This document shows, piece by piece, positions 37,011 to 47,560 of a stretch of DNA of 64,000 bases (positions are counted from its first letter, which is position 1; the number at the start of each line of letters is the position of its first letter). The DNA comes from Pyronema omphalodes (taxonomy: Eukaryota; Ascomycota; Pezizomycetes; Pezizales; Pyronemataceae), in NCBI GenBank assembly GCA_024516155.1, contig JAJJXM010000030.1:248001-312000 (forward strand), in the 5' to 3' direction. Below the pieces are notes generated by a model. It did not search any database and had not been told where the DNA came from. It saw only the letters and a program-made list of their open reading frames with translations. The position numbers were made by a program, and so were the translations under genes.

Positions 37011-37450
37011 GATTTGGTTTGATTTGGTTTGATTTGGTTTTTTGGTTTTTGGTTTTTGGTTTTTTGTTTTTTGTTTTTTGGTTTTTTGGTTTTTTGGTTT
37101 TTTGGTTTTTTGGTTTTTGGTTTGGTTTTTTGGTTTTTTGGTTTTTGGTTTTTTGGTTTTTTGACTTTTACTTTTTACTTTTACTTTACTTTTTACTTTT
37201 TACTTTTTACTTTTACTTTTAAACTTTTTACTTTTACTTTACTTACTTTTACTTTTACTTTTACTTTTTCTTTTTACTTTTACTTTTTACTTTTTACTTT
37301 TTACTTTTACTTTTACTTTTTACTTTACTTACTTTTTACTTTTACTTTTTACTTACTTTTTACTTTTACTTTACTGTTTACTTTTTACTTTTTACTTTTA
37401 CTTTTTACTTTTTACTTTTACTTTTTACTTTTTACTTTTTTTTTTCTGAA
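37011..37450. repeat. Satellite remainder and T-rich simple sequence
   Basis: The decamer array resumes for about 27 bp, then grades into TTTTTGG repeats (to about 37165) and TTTTACTTTT repeats (to about 37440). Confidence 0.92.
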
Positions 37451-37679
37451 TTTCCAGATTTACTAAATTTCTGAATTTCTAAATTATCAAAGTCAGACAA
37501 AAATCAGACCAAAACCCGACCAAAACCCGACCAAAACCCGACCAACCCCCCCCTCAGTAAATCAGGAATTCGATGGGGTTGATAGGGTTTGATGCGGTTT
37601 GTGTGGTATAGCGTTGATAGGGTGATTGAGGAAGATTTGGTTGTAACTTGTGGCTTTGGTTGTGGATTTGGTTGGGTGT

Positions 37680-38225
37680 GTGCTGCTTTGGAGAGTGTGT
37701 GATTCTCGAGAGTGTGTTCTTTCGCGCGTATTCTACACCCACAACACCAACAGCCTCAACACCAGCCTCGTCTCCAAAGTCCAGCATCAACACCCACACC
37801 CAACAGCATCAACCCCACAACCAGCCTCGTCTCCAGAGTTCAGAGTCCAGCATCAACACCAGCATCAACACCAGCATCAACACCAGCATCAACACCAGCA
37901 TCAACACCAGCCTCGTCTCCAAAGTCCAGCATCAACATCAACACCAGCCTCGTCTCCAAAGTCCAGCATCAACACCAGCATCAACACCAGCGGCCAGCCT
38001 CGTCTCCAGTGTTCAGCCGCAAATGAGCCTTAGCCACCCCTTAGCCACCTTGTTACCTTGTTACCTCGTTACCGCGGCTCCGAAGGTGCAAAGGTGCGAA
38101 GGGTATTACAGATCCCTACACGCACTAGTAACACTCCCATCCGCGTATAACCATCATTCATCAACGCTAACTTACCGCAACGCAGCGCATCGGTAACCGC
38201 GGTAAATTCTCGATGCCGCCACGCA
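37680..38225. repeat. Segmental duplicate, copy A
   Basis: It matches 38960-39245 in order: a TGTGTTCT...CGCG segment, the CTACACCCACAACACC segment, CATCAACACCAGCCTCGTCTCC units (expanded here at 37850-37985), GCCGCAAATGAGCCTTAGC, CGAAGGGTAYTACAGATCCC, and the block ending GCGCATCGGTAACCGCGG. Open frames across the CAACACCAG units are low-complexity and not credible as genes. Confidence 0.8.
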
Positions 38226-38226
38226 A

Positions 38227-38623
38227 CCCCCCCCCCCCCCCCCCGGGACAAAAAGATAAAAAGATAGATAAAAAGATAAAAAGATAAAAAGATAAAAAGA
38301 TAAAAAGATAAAAAGATAAAAGATAAAAGATAAAAAGATAAAAGATAAAAGATAAAAAGATAAAAAGATAAAAAGATAAAAAGATAAAAAGATAAAAGAT
38401 AAAAAGATAAAAGATAAAAAGATAAAAAGATAAAAAGATAAAAAGATAAAAAGATAAAAAGATAAAAGATAAAAAGATAAAAAGATAAAAAGATAAAAAG
38501 ATAAAAAGATAAAAAGATAAAAGATAAAAGATAAAAAGATAAAAAGATAAAAAGATAAAAGATAAAAAGATAAAAAGATAAAAAGATAAAAAGATAAAAA
38601 GATAAAAGATAAAAGATAAAAAA
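38227..38623. repeat. C18 run and ATAAAAAG array
   Basis: A run of 18 C is followed by about 370 bp of ATAAAAAG/ATAAAAG units. Confidence 0.95.
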
Positions 38624-38959
38624 AATGGATATGAAAACCCCAGTTATGGAGAGGAGCTAGAGAAAGATTTTGGTGTTTGGGAGGGAGGTGTGGTTTGAAC
38701 TTTGCCGGATGAGGGGTGGTAGTGGGTGTTTGGTTTGATGGGACAAGGAGGATGGTTGAAGGTTCTGGTCTTGCGGGGGGAAGTGGGATGCTTATGTATC
38801 GGGGTTTATGTTGTGTATGCTGGGATTTTGTTAAGACGCTGGTGCTGGAGGGGTGGGGTTGGAAATAGAAAAAGGTACTTGGTTTGGAATGAGATTAGGT
38901 TGTGTTGTGTTGTGGTTATTGATTTGGAGGTTAGATATGGGGTTGTGGCTTTGTTTGAG

Positions 38960-39245
38960 TGGGTTCTTCTTGAGTGTGTGTTCTCTTCTCGCGCATGTTC
39001 TCTACACCCACAACACCCACAGCATCAACACCAGCCTCGTCTCCAGCCTCGTCTCCAAAATCCAGAGTCCAGCCGCAAATGAGCCTTAGCTGCTTAGCGG
39101 CTTATCCACCCCTATGCCGAAGGCGCGAAGGGTACTACAGATCCCAGCTGGCACTAGTAACTATCCGCGTATAACCATCAACGCTAACTTACCGCAACGC
39201 AACACAACGCAGCGCATCGGTAACCGCGGTAAATTCTTGACGCCG
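38960..39245. repeat. Segmental duplicate, copy B
   Basis: Shorter version of the 37680-38225 segment, with fewer CATCAACACCAG units and the same ordered landmarks. It ends with the GCGCATCGGTAACCGCGG block. Confidence 0.8.
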
Positions 39246-39450
39246 CTTTGTTCCATATGCCATCGCGACCGCCATCGTCACCGACACTTAGTAGAGCTAC
39301 ATAGCAGAGCTAGTAGAGCAATCACAGCAATCACAGCAAGCAAAGTAACGTTGATTGTTTCTGCTGCTATCTTTCCTGTATGAAAAAAATAAAAAAATAA
39401 ACAAGAAAATAAAAAATAAAAAATAAATAAAAAAAAGGAAATAAAAAATG

Positions 39451-40330
39451 CCAAGATGCTGGTTCTGATAAGTGGCTGATATTGGATATTATGCTACACG
39501 GCGCTATACTGCGCTACACCACGCTACACTACGCTACATTACATAACCCTATACCGTATGTACTATCCTACACTATCCTACACCGCATCCACTCCACTCT
39601 TTTTCTTCCACTCCACTCCATTTCACTTCGCCTTACTTCAGCACCGTTTGTCTCCCTTCTGTTACCTGTATGAAGCCCCGCTTGTTGGATAAGTAATGTT
39701 GATTGTCTATGCTGCGATCTTTGCCATATTAAAAAAAATATTAAAAAATAAATGAAAATAAAAAAACTATGCCAAGACGCTGGCCCCCTGGTAAATGGCA
39801 GACCTTGTACATTGCACTAAACCGCGCTATAATATACAACCCTATACCATATGTACTATCCTACACCGCTTCCACTCCACTGCTTTCCTTCCACTTCACT
39901 CCACTCCACTTCGTCTTACTTCGCCTTACTTCACCTTACTTCAGCACCGTTTATCTCCCTTCTGTTAACTGTAGAAAGCCCCCTGTTGTTGAATAAGTAA
40001 TGTTGATCGTCTCTGCTGCTATATTTCCTACATTAAAAAAATAAAAAAGAAATAAAAAAAAAGGAAATAAAAAATAAAAAATGCCAAGACGCTGGCCCTG
40101 GTAAATGGCCGACCTCGTGCATTGCACTAAACCGCGCTATAATATACAACCCTATACCATCCTATCCTACACCGCTTCCACTCCACTTCTTTCCTTCCAG
40201 TTCACTTCACTTCACTTCACTCCACTTCGCTCCATACACTCCATACACTCCACCCACAACAACCCATCCACCAAAGCCCACACGTTCCCCCGTATACCCA
40301 ATAAACTTACATTTTATTTCTTATAAACCT
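39451..40330. repeat. Tandem repeat of about 310 bp, three units
   Basis: Units start at the GCCAAGAYGCTGG landmark at 39451, 39771 and 40083, so the period is 312-320 bp. Each unit has ACACTACGCTA/ATACAACCCTATACC, TCCTACACCGC...TCCACT, and in the first two GCACCGTTTRTCTCCCTTC, GTAATGTTGATYGTCT and an A-rich end. A diverged fourth copy lies at about 41095-41345, and the GCACCGTTTGTC part recurs near 41600. Confidence 0.88.
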
Positions 40331-42410
40331 CTCATCAAAATTCCAGCTACAAGTCATATCCTTCCGCTGTTGTAATTCGCTATCTCTCTTCTTATATTGA
40401 CTTCATCGTTCCGTTCCCTCATTTTTAGATGGATATTTCGTTTGTATGATGTCTTATCTCTAGTTTAACCACGAAAGAGCTTCCTCGCACCTGCTGTACA
40501 TCTTAGATTTCGATGTTTACGTTCAGTCCGACCAACAAACAAAAAATCTAAATCCTAAGCCAAACCTTCAGATTATCTATCACAATCTCGTGATTTCACC
40601 CCTCCGAGAGCTTCTGGTATCCGTATATGTAGCAGTTCCGAGTTCCATCTACCCCCCTCCTCGCTCCCCAAGGAGACACAAACTTTTGCCAATCTAGAAA
40701 TTATAGTGACTTGTCTCAACGCCATGCTAACTTGTCGCAGCGCATCGGAAACCGCGTCAATTTCTTGACCTTCGCCCTGTGTCAGTGTGTCCTTGTGTAT
40801 CTAACGCTTCCACGCTATGGTGACGGCCACTGAGTAGAGCTAGCGCAACAAGGGTCTGAGGCCTCAAAACAGCTTCCCTGCGCCAACCGCAACTCTACCT
40901 CGCGATGAAAAAAAGAGAAAAAAAGAATGAATCTTAAAGCCCCAGAGTTATAGAATAGAACCCAGAGAAAGATTCAGGGGGTTTTGAGATTCTATCTGGA
41001 GGCGTGGTTATGGAGTTGATGGCGTTGGAAAGGAACCTGTGTTTTGCCGGCAGAGGGAACTTTGGAAGGTATTACTAGTGCGACTAGATTATGTGCACCA
41101 TACCATGATGGGTCTAGTAGATACCCTGCTGGACCGAGCTTCACTGCGCTATACCGCGATACACTATACAACCCTATACCACACTATCCTACACCGCTTC
41201 CACACCACTTCTTTCCTTCCACTTCACTTCACTTCACTCCACTTCACTCCATACATTCCATACATTCCATCCACAGCAACCCATCCACCAAAACCCACAC
41301 ATTCCCCCGTATACCCGTATACCCGATAAACTTACATTTGCTTTCTTGGAAACTCTTTATGAAATTTTAGCTACAAGTAATATCCCTCCACCGTTCTAAT
41401 TCGCCACCTTTCTTCTGATATTGACTTCATCATTCCGTCGCCCCATTTTTCCAGCCCATCACCTTTTACTTGCGTCCCACATATCGCTTAATACATCCCC
41501 CCACTTTCATTAGCACCCTCATCCCTCTTGAATAAACCCTCTCTTTAAGCTGACTCCTAACCCTGGCTCACCTTGGAGTTTTCACAGCTACAGCACCGTT
41601 TGTCGTTGTTGTGTTACCTGTGTAAAGCTGCCTCTTGGGGAATAAGCAACGTGGACTGTATCTGCTGCAATTTTTCCCATATTTCCCCGTATTTACCTTC
41701 TTTTGTGTTTCGATGATCTCGATGCTGCCTGTAAAGGAAGGCTTGGGGCATTTAGTGTCCCTCGATGATAGTGACGAAGATAGATATTGGAATATCTAGG
41801 CATCTAAACATCTAAACAGCCAGATATTCAGATACCGAAACATCACCTGAGAAAGAGTGTAAGATGGAGGATTTGTATAGTAAGTTCTGGGTAGCTAGGT
41901 GGTAAGGCTGAGAATTTCATTATGGATGAGTACGGAGGGATTGTGCTGTAAATTTTAATGCGGATTTGATTTCTGATAGTAATATCTCTATCGTTAGATG
42001 GATGTTTCATTTGTATAATGTTCTATCTCGTGTTTACACCACAAAATAGCTGCATCCAAAGCCCTGGATTATGAATCAGCAGAAAATTTCATCTTTGTTC
42101 GGGGTATGAGTAAGCCTCACGATAACCGTTAGATATCAACGCTTACGTCCGATCCTACCAAAAAACAAAATATCCAACTCCTGAGCCGAAACCTCCAGAG
42201 TAGCTACCATAATCTCGTGATTTCATCCTTCCAAGAGCTTCTGGTATCCGAATAGCAGTTCCATGTTCCATTTACCCAACCCCGCCTCCCCGCTCTCCAA
42301 GGAGATAAAAACTTTAACCGCCCTGATATTATAGTTACTCTTCTCAATGCCGTGATAAATTATTAGCTATAGTTATTCCCTTCTCCCCGGGTACCAGAGT
42401 TACTCGCTCT
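40320..42410. repeat. Diverged segmental duplication pair
   Basis: The segment 40330-40735 is repeated in order at 41350-41455 and then 41995-42350. Shared landmarks include CATTGACTTCATC-like sequence, GATGGATRTTTCRTTTGTAT, ACAATCTCGTGATTTCA and GAGCTTCTGGTATCCG. About 540 bp is inserted in the second copy. Identity is roughly 75% by eye. No coding capacity is evident. Confidence 0.8.
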
Positions 42411-43301
42411 TGAATTTCCTGGATTTCTTGAACCTTCGTAACCTTATGACGCACACTAAAGTTTTCATAAGAGGTACACGCGTAAAACGGCATATATATC
42501 GCGATATTTTAAAGCGTTTAAGTACCCGGCAGGCCATCATCCGCCGTGAATAATCCTGGATGGATGAATATTAAAGCGTGGCCGCAATATCAAAAACCGG
42601 GTTCAGATGAAGCTTGTCATAACGGGAGATTCATACTACGCTTTAGTTTTAGGCTTGTAGAATGATCTAGTTGTCAAGGTTCTCGTGGCTATTGTGCGCA
42701 TAATGGATTATATGGCATAATAGATGCTCGGATACCGGTCATGGGTGATGGATCATGGCGGAATGTTGCAAAAAGGCGTTATGCGAGAAAATGACGAGCT
42801 GTGGAACACAGTCTAGCAATACTAAAAGGGTATAGGCTTAACTAGTTTCTTCCAAGAAATTCGGAGACGAGAACAGATATTCACACTAGGAACGTGATGG
42901 CAGGAGAGTAAGGGCTCAGATGTCGCGCAATATAGAAGGCGGGTTTGAATCCCAGGAGTTTTTACTCGAGTATCTATATGTTTCGAATATCGTGGCATGG
43001 AATCTGGGGTAGAGAGGAAGGCTTTCATCAATGATTATTCTTGCATAGTTCCAATTTTAGAATCCGCCAGTGATGTTTAAAATTTAAATTTCCTTGCAAG
43101 TCTTCGCTCTAACGTTACTAAAGATGGCGTCATTGCGATTGAAGAAACTGGATCGAGCTGCTGGCTTCACTAGGTAAAAACATCGCGAGCTGAAGGAGGT
43201 ATGGACAGCGCTCAACTCTCAAACCAAAACCCGATAACCGTGTAATGGCCTGGGGCCGCTTTCTCAGACGCAATTAGCTCTTTTTTCCATCACTCTTACA
43301 A

Positions 43302-43308
43302 TATAAAA
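43302..43308 (+). promoter_or_regulatory. TATA box of the small acidic gene
   Basis: TATAAAA lies 136 bp before the ATG at 43444. A tandem 41-bp duplication in the leader follows it. Confidence 0.5.
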
Positions 43309-43314
43309 GCCCAC

Positions 43315-43396
43315 GCATTTCCATATTCTGTCTACCATCTCATACAGCACAACACGCATTTTCATACTCCGTCCACCATCTTATCCAGCACAACAC
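43315..43396 (+). repeat. Tandem 41-bp duplication in the leader
   Basis: Two adjoining copies (43315-43355 and 43356-43396), each starting GCATTT and ending AGCACAACAC, with a few substitutions. They lie between the TATA box and the start codon, so they are probably transcribed. Confidence 0.88.
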
Positions 43397-43443
43397 GCAT
43401 TCGACTTGTATACTTCGCCCGAAGTCGACACCTGCGAATAAAA

Positions 43444-43929
43444 ATGCCTAAAAGGTGCAGAGACGAAATGGAACCCGACTCCAATTCGGAGCAACAGTGC
43501 GAACGGCAGCCCAGATTCGACCATCCTTCTCCTCGCAGCGAGGAGGATGTCCCGGAGTCCGACGCGACTGCGAACTCCATTCTTGAAGACGATCCGATTG
43601 AGAATGGATATTCCTCAGATTCTCTCTTTGGATCCTCTCCCCCAGCTGAAGGATGTGAGCAATGCGAAGACTGTGAAGAGCTTTTCGGGCCTGATTGTGC
43701 TCAACTCTTGCCCCTCGAACTGCCCGAACCGGAGGAGTGCGATGACGACGAGAATGAGGACGGAGAGGAGCCTAGGGGCCGCGGGAGAGGTAAGAAAATA
43801 TGGAGGCGGAGGATCATTGGTTGAGAACGATGAAGATCTAAGGCTAACTAACTACGTCCAGATTATTACCCAGGGCGTTATCCCAGAGATTCTGCCCCTT
43901 CTCCTCCGGATCGCGCAGAGCGCCTTTAA
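43444..43929 (+). CDS. Small acidic hypothetical protein, two exons
   Basis: Exon 1 is 43444-43789 and exon 2 is 43862-43929, giving 137 residues with stop TAA. The 72-bp intron has a GTAAGA donor, a doubled CTAAC branch site and a GTCCAG acceptor, and the phases agree; this is the main evidence that it is real. The protein is rich in Asp/Glu, with a long acidic run near residues 98-110. It has two close CxxC-type pairs in EQCEDCEELFGPDC, then a short basic stretch (RGRGRD) and a YYPGRYPRD tail. No signal peptide or membrane segment is seen. I do not recognise the family; a nuclear or chromatin-associated acidic protein is one possibility, unsupported by any domain. Confidence 0.6.
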
Positions 43930-44404
43930 GTGCCCTCCGACGGACAAATCCAGGGTTAACTTGCGAGAAAGGATATCCCAGATATGGATGTTTAGCGGGT
44001 TGGTAAAGATGGTCAAATTATGTAATTTACTTACCCTCTGTAAATATTCCATAGGAAAAATTCAGTGTCGGGCGTTGGGCCAAACTGGTATACACAAAGG
44101 CTCTAAGGAAGGGCATAGATTACATTTACGCGTGATAGGACAGTGACAACACCCCAATGACACAACCCTTAAGGCCACCGGAAACCGTGACAATACTTTC
44201 GATGTTTTTCGTAGCTTAGTTTAGTTTAGTATATAAGATATGTTGACTTTAAACGTTTTTTCTTAGCTTAGTTTAGTTTAGTATGTACTATATCTTGTTT
44301 AATAAAAAACTATTAGGCGACTGCTCCTATCAAAAAATCGTTAGTTCCTTCGTTAAAACCTAATCTGTGACGTCTAAAATAGTTGTATGTATATGTATGA
44401 TCGT

Positions 44405-44465
44405 CGCTAACCGACAGAAATTGACGCGTTTTCCGATGCGCTGCCGCGAGCTAGCGTGGATCTGT
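44405..44465 (-). repeat. Inverted copy of the GCGCATCGG block
   Basis: On the minus strand it reads CGCTAGCTCGCGGCAGCGCA followed by TCGGAAAACGCGTCAATTTC. This matches blocks on the plus strand at about 38168-38215, 39180-39240 and 40722-40775. Confidence 0.75.
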
Positions 44466-44490
44466 CGAGTACACACGCTAAAGGTTACTG

Positions 44491-45253
44491 GTACGAGGGA
44501 AGGTCTAGAATGCCCGTCGCTTGGCGCATCGCGTTTCTAAATGCCCGACCGGGTTTGATTTGTAAATGAGCAAAGGTCTACAATGCCAGCCATTTACGCA
44601 AAAAAGTTTAAAATGCCCTGTAGGTCTTGAATACCCACAAAATGAACGCGTGGATGAAAGAGCAAATTCTTGGGCGGAAAAATTGACGCAAAAACTTGTA
44701 AATTGAATAATCACATTATGAAGAATTACTCCGGTCGCGATTATGCTGTTTCCCAAGGGACACACGCCCGGAGGAGACGCACAACACATACTTTCAGCCT
44801 CTGACTAGTATTACTGATTTTTTTCCTTTGGGGGGGGGGGGTTATAGGGCAATATGAAACTCGTTAGCCTATTTACTGGCATTGTGGGCTCTTTTTTTTT
44901 TTAACGCAATGGCTGGCATTGTAGACCTTTGTGTAAAAAAGCACAGGGAGAGACAGACGGTTCAATCGTAGATAATGATGACGATACAGAGAGAGGAGGC
45001 ATTATATATAGTAGAAATGTCGGCTGGTCTCATCCTCCTGATCAAATCCCGTTTGGTGTCCCACTTGGTCCCCCTCAAGGATCGGCTTGAGCAAACTCAA
45101 GGACCTTGTTCCGACAAGCTAGATTGCCTGTTCTCGGCAATCTTCCAACACTTTGCTCTTTTTTTTGTGATCGTGTTGGCATTTAAACCCGGTCAAGCTT
45201 CTAGAAAACATAATGCACCAAGCGACGGACATTGTAGATCCTTGCTCTAAAAG
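44491..45253. mobile_element. TIR element with subterminal repeats (MITE-like), carrying a nested insertion
   Basis: Inverted arms of about 110-120 bp (left 44495-44610, right 44886-44931 plus 45156-45250) share GGTCTANAATGYC, CCGTCGCTTGG and GACCGGGTTT motifs. The motif GTCTANAATGCC recurs several times near each end, as transposase-binding subterminal repeats do in hAT-type elements. GGTTACTG flanks both sides (44483-44490 and 45254-45261), a candidate 8-bp target duplication. There is no transposase frame. Without the nested insertion the element is about 540 bp. The exact termini are uncertain by a few bases. Confidence 0.65.
44932..45150. mobile_element. Solo-LTR-like insertion, copy 2
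   Basis: The 219-bp sequence begins TGTAAAAAAG, ends TCTTCCAACA, and is flanked by CTTTG on both sides (44927-44931 and 45151-45155). The other arm of the host element keeps the empty site (GAGCAAAGGTCTAC on its strand), which confirms the insertion and the 5-bp duplication. It is homologous over its full length to 36796-37010 and in the same orientation. Confidence 0.82.
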
Positions 45254-45710
45254 GGTTACTGAGGCATACTACTAGCTCAGGACGCATCACATCTCTTAGC
45301 CCAAGAGCTGAACGATACATCTCAACTCCATCACAATTTCTATCCTTCGTTATCTTCTATTCATAATTCATCATACCTCACTATTGACTTTTCGTCCTAC
45401 TTCACAAGTTCCTCTTTCTTTTTTACTCATGGCCGATGTCCGCTACCGACCCATTGGAGCTCCCTCGATACACCAGGAGCTTGTGGACAGCTCATCACCT
45501 CCATTCATTACATTGCTTCGCGTCAGTTTCCATCCCATCCTCCACCGCTATCATCATCATCCAAACCCATCATCGCACTAATACTCAACGCTATGGTCCA
45601 TTGTACATGAACGCAGCAACCATCATCCCAACCCTTAAGTCTCCTTAACTGTGGAGAGCAGAGTATATTAATTAATTTATGTTGTGTAGCGGATTACCCA
45701 AAATATAACA

Positions 45711-45782
45711 GGCCGCATGGCCCAATGGCAAGGCGCTTGACTACGAATCAAGAGATTGCAGGTTCGATCCCTGCTGTGGTCA
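45711..45782 (+). tRNA. tRNA-Arg (anticodon ACG), copy 1
   Basis: 72 nt with no intron. Acceptor stem GGCCGCA pairs with TGTGGTC (two G-U pairs), the discriminator is A, and the anticodon stem CTTGA/TCAAG encloses loop CTACGAA, so the anticodon is ACG (Arg, CGU). The T arm is GCAGG-TTCGATC-CCTGC. A box TGGCCCAATGG and B box GGTTCGATCCC are intact. A TTTT terminator follows within 12 bp. Confidence 0.96.
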
Positions 45783-46573
45783 CATGTATCTTTTCCCCCG
45801 TTTTTTGCATGTTTTTATCCCTTTGCCATAGACATGTACAGCTTTTATTGGGGGATTCGAGAGGATTGAGGGTTTTGTTGGTGCACCACAATTTTACCTC
45901 AGGTACCTTCAGTTGGTGTTGGTGGGCATTTGTGCATTCTACATCTCGAGATGGCTTTTTAGACCCAATATTTCTGAGATGCCTCATTTTGGTATTTGAA
46001 AGACGGTAATCTTTGCCCTCTGAAGTGACTACGTATATGTATCAGAACATATTTGCCGAAGTTCAGGGCAGCGATGCTTCAGTGACCATACGGCAGTGTG
46101 TGATAAGTTAGTTTCGCTCCCTTTCGGTACTAGCGCACTCATTGGCTCCCTTATGACAGCTCACCCCACCTCAAGAGCTTACTGTGTTACTTCCCCCGCG
46201 ATCAACCCGGCTTCTTCATCCATCTTCTTCTTCTCCATCATCCATCTATACTCCATCTCTATTTTCCCGGATCTTGATCTTCTTTCGAGATTCCTCTCTA
46301 TCTCATGGACTGCTCTCCACTTTCTACCGACCTCCTCGAACTCGCCTGATGCACCCATCGTGGAATCGCCTCAAGATTATCGTGCTTACAGCGCCAGGAA
46401 CGATATCCATGCAAAATCAGTCATCTTCTACTACTACCAGGATCTTCAACGACTTACTATATATATCAGCAATTATCAACCTTCTCAAGTGTGAGGAAGC
46501 AACGCAATTTGACAGAAACAGACTACAATAACAAGATTCAAGGCTTATTTTATAAGCCATTGGCCATATAACA
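45783..46573. other. Spacer between tRNA copies 1 and 2
   Basis: No gene is supported. Short open frames on the plus strand have no family signature. Only about 8 bp (ATATAACA) just upstream of copies 1 and 2 is shared; the rest of the spacers is unrelated. Confidence 0.6.
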
Positions 46574-46645
46574 GGCCGCATGGCCCAATGGCAAGGCGCT
46601 TGACTACGAATCAAGAGATTGCAGGTTCGATCCCTGCTGTGGTCA
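46574..46645 (+). tRNA. tRNA-Arg (anticodon ACG), copy 2
   Basis: Identical in all 72 nt to the copy at 45711. A run of five T follows within about 10 bp as the Pol III terminator. Confidence 0.96.
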
Positions 46646-47560
46646 CTGTTCTTTTTGTTATTTTTTCTAGAGACGAATCCTTGTCCATTTTGATACTTTA
46701 ACTCCTGGGTTTCGTTTTGTTGCCTGGAGATTCTTGAGGACGGAAAAGAAAACGGGGATGTGGTACAGCCTCTAAGGAGGTATTTGCTGGAGAATTTAAA
46801 TTCCTGGAATTCCTCAACGGTTCAAGTATAGTTGTGCCCTAGCATCCAGGCGTGTGAGGTCAAGAGATATGGACCATGATAACGGTCTTTAATACAGAAC
46901 ACCCCAAGCTTGAAGACAGGAACAATGGGAAACGTTACTTATTTACATATGACTAGAGGGAATTAGAGTCGGATATACAAATCTGGAGGATTAAAAACGC
47001 GGACAATAAGACATGGAATGCTGATACTCGATTTCCTGATCACCGTCAGCTCCAAGGAATTGACAGAGAACCGATTATACTATTCCATTCCACCGGAGAT
47101 GGCTTCTACAGCATAGAATATTATACCGGCGGATGATACTATTGCGTCTCCATACATCATCAAAAAGTCGCAAACAACTTCGATGTACTCCGCTTGCAGC
47201 ACCGATATTTTAATTGCTACAACCTTCAGCCTAATCGACAAAGAAGCCACAGCTTTCTCTGATTCTGCTATATACGATAATATCTGCCCACACCTCACAA
47301 ACCACAAATATTCATACATATTACAGTCGGAACACCAACGGCGTCCATTACTCAACACTACACAGCGGTAGATCGTTTGACTATAGCTGCCTAGATTATA
47401 TCCTCTCATAAGCAATTACATTTGTTTAATCGACTAATGTCTGAAAGGTCAAACTAGGACTATCGGGGACACTCTAATGACATTACACATCATTAGCTGT
47501 GGAGGAGTGAATAAAGTATGTTAAAGTGTATACGGTTTAGTCAGGAGACCACACATGATT
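46646..47560. other. Spacer between tRNA copies 2 and 3
   Basis: A minus-strand frame of 109 codons (ATG at 47409, stop at 47080) is mildly hydrophobic and has a CSDC pair, but no recognisable family and no intron evidence. Otherwise nothing is seen. Confidence 0.5.

Noticed and set aside
37648..38196. SINTSINTS and HQHQ repeat open frames
   Set aside because: The frames follow the 12-bp CATCAACACCAG array inside a duplicated non-coding segment; the second copy of the segment does not preserve a frame.
43547..44146. 199-codon frame overlapping the small acidic gene
   Set aside because: It runs through the well-formed intron and gives a low-complexity product; the two-exon frame explains the locus better.
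47080..47409. 109-codon minus-strand frame between tRNA copies 2 and 3
   Set aside because: It looks protein-like in composition, but no family, intron or promoter was recognised, so it is not called a gene.
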